This document shows, one piece after another, positions 1 through 5,439 of a DNA stretch of 9,958 bases. Under the pieces are notes generated by a model. It was given only the letters and a program-made list of their open reading frames with translations. It searched no databases and was not told the DNA's origin. Position 1 is the first letter of the stretch; every line of letters starts with the position of its first letter. The position numbers and the translations under genes are program-made. Source of the DNA: a candidate division WWE3 bacterium CG_4_9_14_3_um_filter_43_9 (GTDB lineage: Bacteria; Patescibacteriota; CPR3; GCA-002780085); the NCBI GenBank assembly GCA_002791435.1, contig PFXB01000082.1, positions 1-9,958 of the forward strand, read 5' to 3'.

Positions 1-20
1 TCATTGTACCTTATTCTCCA

Positions 21-90
21 CGGGATCTCCGCCAGCTGGCGGACAGGCTCACGTCCCCGCCGAGTCGGCGGGTCCTCAGGATGACATAAG
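21..90. repeat. Palindrome-rich intergenic repeat-like element
   Basis: Two GC-rich palindromes stand close together. TCCGCCAGCTGGCGGA at 28-43 is a perfect 16-bp palindrome. At 56-72, CCCGCCGA and TCGGCGGG pair perfectly around a single G. On the minus strand they are flanked by GTCATCCTGAGGA (about 73-85) and GATCCCGTGGAGAATAAGG (about 11-29). Similar flanks and palindromes recur between genes in many CPR genomes as dispersed intergenic repeats; this comes from memory and was not searched. A related palindrome occurs at 1207-1223 in this window. No T-run follows either stem, so an intrinsic terminator is unlikely. No gene is visible in bases 1-100. Confidence 0.6.
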
Positions 91-100
91 CGGGATAAAT

Positions 101-1171
101 ATGATTAATCAAAAAAGACTCATCCAAACATTTATCGATCTAGTCAAAATTGACAGCCCATCGGGCGAGGAACAGGCTATTGTCAAAAATGTCTGCCAGA
201 AACTGGAAGCCATTGGTTTAAGATCAGAGGTTGACTCAATCGGAAACACTTATACTTTTATAAAAGGTATGGGTGAAGGAGTGGTTTTAAACGCCCATTT
301 CGACACCGTAGAGCCGGGTAGAAACGTCAGGCCTCAAATCAAGGACGGAATTATTCGATCGGACGGAAAAACGGTCCTGGGGGCAGATAATAAGGCAGCT
401 TTGGCAGCCATCCTTGAAGTTATCCAGGTTTTATCAGAATCCACCATTCAGCATTATCCGATTGAGCTGGTTTTATCCGTTAAAGAGGAAACCGAAAGCG
501 GCATCAAACAATTCGATTTTAGTCATCTCAAATCCAAAAAAGGTTTTTGTTTTGACAGTTCTGGGCCTATCGGCAACCTGGTTACCCAAGCTTCTTATAT
601 CACCGAATTTCATTTGGAAGTAACAGGTAAAGCTGCCCATGCCGGGATTGAGCCGGAAAAAGGAATCAATGCGTTGACAGCCGCTGCCAAGGCTATGGCA
701 CAATTGTCTTGGGGTAGAATTGATAAGGAAAGCACAGCCAACGTGGGTTTGATCAAAGGCGGGGAGGCCGTCAATACCGTTCCCCGGAAAGTCGAGCTTG
801 CCGGCGACGTCAGAAGCATTAGTCTGCAAACAAAAAACGCCCTTTTGGGAAAGATTGAAAAAACTTTTAAAAAAGAAGCTGAAATTTTAGGAGGAGAAAT
901 AAATTTTGGCAAACTGCCATACTGTGAAGGGTATGTCTTTGATCAAGAATCGGATTTGGTGAGGCAGGCAGTTGAGGCTTTGGGAAAAATCGGCAAAAAG
1001 GTCAAATTCATTCAATCCAATGGTGGAGCCGACGCCAATCTTTTCAACGCTCGGGGGATTGCAATGCTCAATTTCGGTTATGGCGCCAGAAACATCCATA
1101 CCGTTGCCGAAGAAATAAGTGTCGAAAATCTTAGTCTTTTGGCCAGGTTGGTTTTAGAACTGATAATATAG
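101..1171 (+). CDS. M20-family metallopeptidase, peptidase T-like
   Basis: This is a cytoplasmic zinc-dependent aminopeptidase or amidohydrolase of the M20 family, most like the PepT-like branch of about 360 residues; the product here has 356. The five expected metal ligands are visible: H66 in AHFDTVEPG, D96 in GADNKAA, E130 in KEETESG, D152 in FCFDSSG and H333 in ARNIHTVAEE. D68 and E129 are the usual catalytic helpers. The dimerisation (lid) domain lies at about residues 168-270 and carries the conserved H180 in GKAAHAG. No signal peptide is seen. The likely role is removing N-terminal residues from small peptides, but the substrate cannot be read from sequence. The start has no strong Shine-Dalgarno sequence; it sits in GGGATAAATATG, closely matching the context of the preferred lysS start. 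The gene stands between two palindromic intergenic repeats, so it is probably its own transcript. Confidence 0.9.
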   Translation: MINQKRLIQTFIDLVKIDSPSGEEQAIVKNVCQKLEAIGLRSEVDSIGNTYTFIKGMGEGVVLNAHFDTVEPGRNVRPQIKDGIIRSDGKTVLGADNKAALAAILEVIQVLSESTIQHYPIELVLSVKEETESGIKQFDFSHLKSKKGFCFDSSGPIGNLVTQASYITEFHLEVTGKAAHAGIEPEKGINALTAAAKAMAQLSWGRIDKESTANVGLIKGGEAVNTVPRKVELAGDVRSISLQTKNALLGKIEKTFKKEAEILGGEINFGKLPYCEGYVFDQESDLVRQAVEALGKIGKKVKFIQSNGGADANLFNARGIAMLNFGYGARNIHTVAEEISVENLSLLARLVLELII

Positions 1172-1202
1172 TCAAAAGTAAAAATGGAAAAGATAAGGTA
1201 GT

Positions 1203-1270
1203 TCTCTCCGCCTATCTGGCGGATCGAACCACAAGATTATATTCTTCGACTAAGCGAGCCATTAGGAGCG
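1203..1270. repeat. Second intergenic palindrome, related to 28-43
   Basis: The gap between the peptidase and lysS holds TCCGCC (1207-1212), a five-base loop TATCT and GGCGGA (1218-1223). With flanks this reads TCTCCGCC...CTGGCGGA, matching the palindrome at 28-43 apart from the centre. Downstream, ATTCTTCGACTAAGCGAG (1241-1258) resembles the outer part of dispersed repeats known from other genomes. The stem is short and no T-run follows, so this looks like a decayed repeat copy rather than a terminator. A weak -10-like TATATT at 1238-1243 has no convincing -35, so I make no promoter call. Confidence 0.45.
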
Positions 1271-1301
1271 CATGGAGAAGTACAACCTAAAAGGGATAAG
1301 T

Positions 1302-3605
1302 ATGTTTTGGGCAGATGAAATAGCCAAAAAAATTAAAGAAGAATCGAGAGGAAAACCTCAGCATGTGGATGACATGAAAACGCCCTCGGGCAGGATTCAT
1401 GTCGGTTCTTTGCGCGGAGTTTTGATCCACGACTTGGTTTTCAAGGCTTTGCTGAATTTGGGAGTCAAAGCCACCTCTACCTATGTTTTTAACGATCTGG
1501 ATCCCATGGACGGTTTGCCGACCTATCTTCCTCAAAAAATTTATGAAAAATATATGGGTTTTCCGCTTTTCAAAATTCCGGCGCCGGATGGAAAATCGGC
1601 AAGCCTGGGCTATCAATACGCTCATGAATTTATTGAGACTATGCAAATTTTAGGTGCCGTGCCTGAAATTGTTTGGTCACACGAACTTTACGAATCCGGC
1701 AAAATGAATAAGGTTGTTAAAGAAGCTTTGGACAAGGCTGCAATTATTCGGGATATCTATCAGGAAGTGGCAGGCTATAGGCGCAACGAGAATTGGTATC
1801 CCTTCCAGGTGATTTGTCCTCACTGCGGCAAAGTTGGAACCACAGTGGTTGACGGCTGGGATGGGCAGAAAGTCAAATTCACCTGTCAGAAAGATTTAGT
1901 TTCCTGGGCTTGCGGTTGCGGGCATGAGGGCGCAATTTCGCCTTTCAACGGCAGAGGAAAACTGCTGTGGAAGGTTGATTGGCCGGCCCATTGGAAGGTT
2001 TTAGGGGTAACTGTCGAAGGAGCCGGCAAGGATCATTCCAGCGCCGGTGGCTCGCGCGACGTGGCCAAAGTTATTTTGGAAAAAGTTTATCATTACCCAA
2101 ATCCTTTCGATATTCCCTATGAGTGGTTTTTGGCAGGCGGCAGAAAGATGTCGTCTTCCAAAGGCGTTGGAGTCTCAGCGCGTGAATTGGCGGATATTCT
2201 GCCTCCGCGGGTTGGCCGCTTTCTTTTCGCCCGCACCAATTTTAACCGCCAGCTGAATTTTGATCCGCAGGGAATGACTATCCCGGACATTTTTGACGAG
2301 TATGACCGTTGTGCAAATTTGTTTTGGTCGGAAGGTGGGGATAACGATCAGGGCCGGGCCTGGCAGATGTCACAAATCGGAGCTGTGCCAAAAACCCATT
2401 TTTTGCCTCGTTTTATCGATGTGGCCAAATATTTGCAAATGCCCAAAGTGAAAATGGAGGAGAAATTTGCCGAAGTTAAGGGTGGGAAACTTACGGAAGT
2501 AGAAAAAGAAGAGTTCAAAATCCGTACCGAATACGCCAAGATCTGGATTGAAAAATATGCGCCGCAGGAAAAGACGTATCAGGTGACGCAGGAAATTCCT
2601 CAAGCCGCGGCAGATCTGTCACAAGCCCAAAAAGAATATCTACAAAAAGTGGTAAGTCTATTAGGTGATAAGAAATGGCAAGCAGAAAAGTTGCAAAATA
2701 CTTTGTATCAGGCAGGAAAAGAAATGGGACTGAAGCCAAAAGAGGCTTTTGGAGCAATTTATGTCAGTCTTTTGGGGAAGGATCATGGTCCTAAAGCCGC
2801 GTGGTTAGTTTTAGATCTCAATAAAGATTTTGTAATTGAGAGGTTTAAAAAAGTCGGGGAGATGAGTTCTGAGAAAAAGTCTAATCAGGAAGTAAAGAAT
2901 CGTCTGCCAGACATCTCTGATCCTAACTTAATCACCATCGATCAAAATTTAATGCAAAAATATCCGAGTCTTATCGCCGGTATCGCCGTCATTAAAGGTG
3001 TAAAAGTTGTCAGAGAATCGCCGGAACTTGAAGCTTATAAGCAAAGTTTTCTCAAAAATCTGGGAGAGGTAGGCAAAGATTGGATAGAATCATCGAAAGC
3101 AATCCTAAGCTATAAGAAACTCTATCGGCAAATGGATGTTGACTGGCACAAAAAAATGCCCTCTCCCTTGGCTCTGAGGCGCAGAATTGTACAAGGAAAA
3201 GATTTGTCCCGGGTGAACACCTGTGTTGATGCTTACAATTTAGTAGTCGTAAAATACGGAGTTTCGGCGGGTGCCTTTGACCTTGATAAGATGAAATTTC
3301 CTGCAGTTTTAAGAGAAGCGCATCAGGGAGAAAAGATCCTGCCGCTTTTGGAAGACAAGGAAATTAAGCTCAACGAAAAAGAAATCTGTTATTTTGACCG
3401 AATCGGAGCCTATAATCTGGATTTTAACTATAAAGATGCCCAGAGGACTTTAGTAACTGAAGAAACTGGAAATTTATGGATTAATGTTGAAGGAGTGTAT
3501 GAGATCAACCGGATAGAGGTGGAAAGATCATTGCAGGAAGTGGTAGACTCAATAGTCAGATTCTGCGGCGGGAAGATTGATAAAATGGGGATTGTGAAAA
3601 GGTAG
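1302..3605 (+). CDS. lysS: Class I lysyl-tRNA synthetase with C-terminal B3/4-like domain
   Basis: This enzyme charges tRNA-Lys with lysine in the cytoplasm and is of the class I (archaeal-type) form. Numbering from M at 1302 (767 aa): the HIGH motif is HVGS at 33-36 in TPSGRIHVGSLRG, a zinc-binding module has CPHC at 172-175, C195 and CGCGH at 204-208, and KMSSS is at 282-286. The helical anticodon-binding part ends near 518. A Ser/Lys-rich linker (about 519-535) leads to about 230 extra residues that look like the B3/4 domain of PheRS beta and stand-alone COG3382 proteins: MPSPLALRRRIV at 619-630, VDAYN at 642-646, GAFDLDKM, then TEETGNLWINVEG. Class I LysRS is usually about 500-550 aa, so this is a fusion. 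An in-frame ATG at 1272 has AGGAG only 3 nt upstream. I prefer 1302 because family members begin M-x-WAD and AAAGGG lies 6 nt before it. The stop lies inside a hairpin (3601-3630). Confidence 0.93.
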   Translation: MFWADEIAKKIKEESRGKPQHVDDMKTPSGRIHVGSLRGVLIHDLVFKALLNLGVKATSTYVFNDLDPMDGLPTYLPQKIYEKYMGFPLFKIPAPDGKSASLGYQYAHEFIETMQILGAVPEIVWSHELYESGKMNKVVKEALDKAAIIRDIYQEVAGYRRNENWYPFQVICPHCGKVGTTVVDGWDGQKVKFTCQKDLVSWACGCGHEGAISPFNGRGKLLWKVDWPAHWKVLGVTVEGAGKDHSSAGGSRDVAKVILEKVYHYPNPFDIPYEWFLAGGRKMSSSKGVGVSARELADILPPRVGRFLFARTNFNRQLNFDPQGMTIPDIFDEYDRCANLFWSEGGDNDQGRAWQMSQIGAVPKTHFLPRFIDVAKYLQMPKVKMEEKFAEVKGGKLTEVEKEEFKIRTEYAKIWIEKYAPQEKTYQVTQEIPQAAADLSQAQKEYLQKVVSLLGDKKWQAEKLQNTLYQAGKEMGLKPKEAFGAIYVSLLGKDHGPKAAWLVLDLNKDFVIERFKKVGEMSSEKKSNQEVKNRLPDISDPNLITIDQNLMQKYPSLIAGIAVIKGVKVVRESPELEAYKQSFLKNLGEVGKDWIESSKAILSYKKLYRQMDVDWHKKMPSPLALRRRIVQGKDLSRVNTCVDAYNLVVVKYGVSAGAFDLDKMKFPAVLREAHQGEKILPLLEDKEIKLNEKEICYFDRIGAYNLDFNYKDAQRTLVTEETGNLWINVEGVYEINRIEVERSLQEVVDSIVRFCGGKIDKMGIVKR

Positions 3606-3630
3606 GGAACAATAATGATTGTTCCCTACC
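3601..3630. repeat. Perfect 13-bp inverted repeat at the lysS stop codon
   Basis: GGTAGGGAACAAT (3601-3613) and ATTGTTCCCTACC (3618-3630) form a perfect 13-bp stem with the four-base loop AATG. The left arm contains the lysS stop TAG (3603-3605). On the plus strand it is followed by ATAAAAAGG, not a T-run, so it is not a classical intrinsic terminator. It could stabilise the 3' end of the lysS mRNA or be a dispersed palindromic repeat. Confidence 0.75.
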
Positions 3631-3643
3631 ATAAAAAGGCCGG

Positions 3644-3667
3644 AGAGGTTGAACCTCTTGATTTTTT
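3644..3667 (+). terminator. Possible intrinsic terminator of lysS
   Basis: The first palindrome alone can fold as AGAGGT-TGA-ACCTCT, a six-pair stem with a three-base loop, followed two bases later by ATTTTTT (3661-3667). This is a short but plausible Rho-independent terminator 39 nt past the lysS stop. It competes with the longer 15-bp hairpin described for 3644-3683. The stem is modest, so confidence is low. Confidence 0.35.
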
Positions 3668-3683
3668 CAGAGGTTCAACCTCT
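3644..3683. repeat. Pair of 15-nt palindromes forming a 15-bp inverted repeat
   Basis: AGAGGTTGAACCTCT (3644-3658) and AGAGGTTCAACCTCT (3669-3683) are each palindromic around one base and are also exact reverse complements of each other. They are separated by the ten-base TGATTTTTTC. The region can therefore fold as one 15-bp hairpin with the T-run in its loop, or as two small hairpins. It lies between lysS and the HD gene, just upstream of the HD ribosome binding site, which stays outside the stem. Confidence 0.75.
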
Positions 3684-3697
3684 AGAGCAATTGAAAC

Positions 3698-3702
3698 GGA
3701 GG
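3698..3702 (+). promoter_or_regulatory. Shine-Dalgarno site setting the HD gene start
   Basis: GGAGG lies five bases (TATTA) upstream of ATG 3708. This strong site supports 3708 over the in-frame ATG at 3615, which lies inside the 3601-3630 hairpin. Confidence 0.8.
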
Positions 3703-3707
3703 TATTA

Positions 3708-4271
3708 ATGGATCGTCAAAAAGCCTTGGATTTTCTTAAAAAGCATCTACAGCAAGAAAACATTATCAAACATCTTTTAGCCACTGAAGCGGTGATGGGG
3801 GCGCTTTTTGATCGGATTAAAGAGGGTGAAAGGGAAGATTGGATCATGGCGGGCCTGTTGCATGACGGGGATTATGTTGCCGCAGTGCCGCACGAACTTC
3901 AGGGAATTAAAGTTTCCGAAATGCTGGAAGCTGAAGGATTTACAGTGCCTGAAAGTGTTAGATATGCCATGGCAGCGCATAATGCGGAAAATACACACGT
4001 AGAGCCTCAGTCCAAAATGGATTGGGCGCTATTTTGCGCCGATAGTTTAACCGGACTTATTGTGGCCACAGCCTTGGTGCGTCCGGATAAAAAACTGGCC
4101 TCAGTCGAGGTCGGCTCTGTCATGAAAAAGTTTAAAAATCCTTCCTTTGCCGCGGGGACCAGAAGAGAAGACATCGCGTTCTGTCAGGAAAAATTAGACA
4201 TTCCATTGGATGAATTTGTCTCAATCGCTTTAACTGCCATGCAAAAAATTGCCGTTGATTTGGGCTTGTAA
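3708..4271 (+). CDS. HD-superfamily hydrolase
   Basis: This is a 187-residue cytoplasmic protein with the metal-binding signature of HD phosphohydrolases: H22 in NIIKHLLATE, the doublet H52-D53 in GLLHDGDYV, H91 in MAAHNAEN and D112 in CADSLTGL. It resembles the small single-domain predicted HD hydrolases (COG2316-like, from memory), whose substrates are mostly unknown; some HD proteins act on nucleotides or phosphate esters. No second domain, signal peptide or membrane segment is seen. ATG 3708 was chosen because GGAGG lies five bases upstream and the family match begins there. The 31 codons upstream back to 3615 consist mainly of inverted repeats and do not look like protein. The gene follows lysS by about 100 nt of palindromic DNA and may be co-transcribed with it or separately controlled. 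The fold is confident, the substrate is not known. Confidence 0.88.
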   Translation: MDRQKALDFLKKHLQQENIIKHLLATEAVMGALFDRIKEGEREDWIMAGLLHDGDYVAAVPHELQGIKVSEMLEAEGFTVPESVRYAMAAHNAENTHVEPQSKMDWALFCADSLTGLIVATALVRPDKKLASVEVGSVMKKFKNPSFAAGTRREDIAFCQEKLDIPLDEFVSIALTAMQKIAVDLGL

Positions 4272-4286
4272 AAGCTTGTCACCCCG

Positions 4287-4315
4287 TTGTTTTCTACTTT
4301 TTCCTATGCTATAGT
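4287..4315 (+). promoter_or_regulatory. Sigma-70-type promoter with extended -10
   Basis: The -35 box TTGTTT (4287-4292) is separated by exactly 17 bases from the -10 box TATAGT (4310-4315). The -10 is preceded by TG one base upstream (TGC-TATAGT), the extended -10 form. It lies in the only real gap (4272-4324) before the six-gene run ending at 9927 and is the obvious operon promoter. The start point expected 6-8 bases after the -10 box is about 4321-4323, only 2-4 bases before ATG 4325. Confidence 0.72.
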
Positions 4316-4324
4316 GGAAAGACG

Positions 4325-4873
4325 ATGCTTTCCAAAATACTCCTTAAGCTCATTGATGAGGCGGTGCTACCGGCCGTCATTTTGGTTTCAACTAAAATTA
4401 TCGGTTTAGGGCTCATTAACTTTTTTTTCCATTTTACCTTTGAGATCAAATTTTTTCCGCAGATGATTTTACCAGCTTTGGTTTATACCGATTCGCAAGA
4501 AGCGCTGCTGGCCAATTCTTATTCCAATCTTTTAATGTATGGTGCAATTTTTGTAGGTTTCCTTTGGGTGATTGTCAAATCCATCCATCTTCACGAAACC
4601 CACATTTCACCGAAAGCTACCCAAAAATTAGCCCAGTGGAATTTGCTAAAGCTTTTAACCAATTCCTATAATTTATATCATCAGGCTGTAGTTTGGTTTT
4701 TGTTTTTATGGATAGCGGTTGGAATTTTAATTTTTTATAGCTTTTCAGATTTAACCTATTGGTGGGTGTCGGTCGCAAGCCTCGCCTTTAATTTTGTCCT
4801 CACTTATTTGATCATAGATGACGTTGAGCGCGAATTTTATGCCAGGAGAGCTTTTAACAATGGGTATTCTTAA
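4325..4873 (+). CDS. Unrecognised four-TM membrane protein
   Basis: I do not recognise the family. The 182-residue product has about four hydrophobic segments at roughly 12-36, 64-86, 120-140 and 145-165. A charged loop with HLHETHISPKATQ lies at 88-100, and the tail DDVEREFYARRAFNNGYS is likely cytoplasmic. There is no signal peptide beyond the first membrane segment and no catalytic motif that I can name. It is the first gene of the operon, and its end overlaps the next gene's start by 14 nt, which suggests the two proteins are made together and may interact. The start at 4325 lies directly after the promoter; GGAAAG (4316-4321) could act as a ribosome site only if transcription began further upstream. 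Coding status is supported by the long open frame and clear membrane topology. Confidence 0.72.
   Translation: MLSKILLKLIDEAVLPAVILVSTKIIGLGLINFFFHFTFEIKFFPQMILPALVYTDSQEALLANSYSNLLMYGAIFVGFLWVIVKSIHLHETHISPKATQKLAQWNLLKLLTNSYNLYHQAVVWFLFLWIAVGILIFYSFSDLTYWWVSVASLAFNFVLTYLIIDDVEREFYARRAFNNGYS
4844..4850 (+). promoter_or_regulatory. Shine-Dalgarno site inside the preceding gene
   Basis: AGGAGAG lies nine bases before ATG 4860, within the last codons of the four-TM gene. It favours 4860 over the in-frame ATGs at 4818 and 4839 as the start of the next gene. Confidence 0.6.
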
Positions 4874-5429
4874 ACTTGTAAGCAATACTTTTCTACTCGT
4901 GATTTTGGCCGTATTTTTGGTTGTTCCAACCGGCATAGTTTTGGGACTGAGGCCGCAGATTAAAACAAGTGTTTTGGGAGCACAAACGGTAAAAAGCGAT
5001 CTTTTCCAAAGAACATTTTTGAACGACGATCAAAATGTGTGGATCAAAACTTTCGAAAAAGACAATCAAACATTAGACTTTATTATCTACAAGGGAGCAT
5101 CCAACCAGAATCAGCGTTATCCGCTCTATGAGATTGAAAACACCACTGCAAAACCTTTTGAGATCGTCTTTCGCTCTCCGGATAAAATTTTTGGTCCGTT
5201 TATAAAACAAAAAATCTATCTCAACCGATGTATGACAGACAAACCCTGTCAATCGTTTCTAATCTACAATCTGGTCGATGAGCAGAAAGCCGCCAGTGAG
5301 CTTACCTTCCCTTCGGAGGCGGGTGAGAAACTCAAGTTCGAGCTTTTGGTTGAAATCTACGGGCAGACTGATCCGGCCTCTTTTAATATCAGTTTCGAGC
5401 TACCTTTTCAGATAGTAACCAGAGAGTGA
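4860..5429 (+). CDS. Membrane-anchored extracytoplasmic protein, unknown family
   Basis: The 189-residue product begins with a short positive-start stretch and a hydrophobic helix (about residues 8-30, NTFLLVILAVFLVVPTGIVL), a signal anchor or uncleaved signal peptide. The rest is a soluble domain rich in alternating hydrophobic and polar residues, suggesting beta strands. It has two cysteines seven residues apart in NRCMTDKPCQSF that could form a disulfide outside the membrane. I do not recognise the family and see no catalytic motif. ATG 4860 is preferred because AGGAGAG precedes it and the hydrophobic helix then sits at the N-terminus; starting at 4818 would add 14 residues without membrane character. 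It overlaps the four-TM gene by 14 nt and ends ten bases before serS, so it is well inside the operon. A partner role with the upstream membrane protein is inferred from this overlap. Confidence 0.72.
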   Translation: MGILKLVSNTFLLVILAVFLVVPTGIVLGLRPQIKTSVLGAQTVKSDLFQRTFLNDDQNVWIKTFEKDNQTLDFIIYKGASNQNQRYPLYEIENTTAKPFEIVFRSPDKIFGPFIKQKIYLNRCMTDKPCQSFLIYNLVDEQKAASELTFPSEAGEKLKFELLVEIYGQTDPASFNISFELPFQIVTRE

Positions 5430-5439
5430 GGATCATTTT

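Noticed and set aside
473..912. Minus-strand open frames opposite the peptidase gene
   Set aside because: They lie antisense to conserved catalytic motifs, show no family features and have no ribosome sites; shadows of the real gene.
1184..1201. Five-codon mini-ORF (ATG...TAG) between the peptidase and lysS
   Set aside because: Too short, with no ribosome site and no attenuator-like codon pattern for lysine beyond one Lys codon.
1272..1301. Ten-residue N-terminal extension of LysRS (ATG 1272)
   Set aside because: AGGAG is only 3 nt from this ATG and family members begin M-x-WAD, which fits ATG 1302; it remains possible.
3601..3630. Intrinsic terminator at the lysS stop
   Set aside because: The stem is strong but is followed by ATAAAAAGG rather than a T-run on the plus strand; listed as a repeat instead.
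3615..3707. In-frame 31-codon N-terminal extension of the HD protein
   Set aside because: It is made mostly of inverted repeats, starts inside a hairpin without a ribosome site, and a strong GGAGG precedes ATG 3708.
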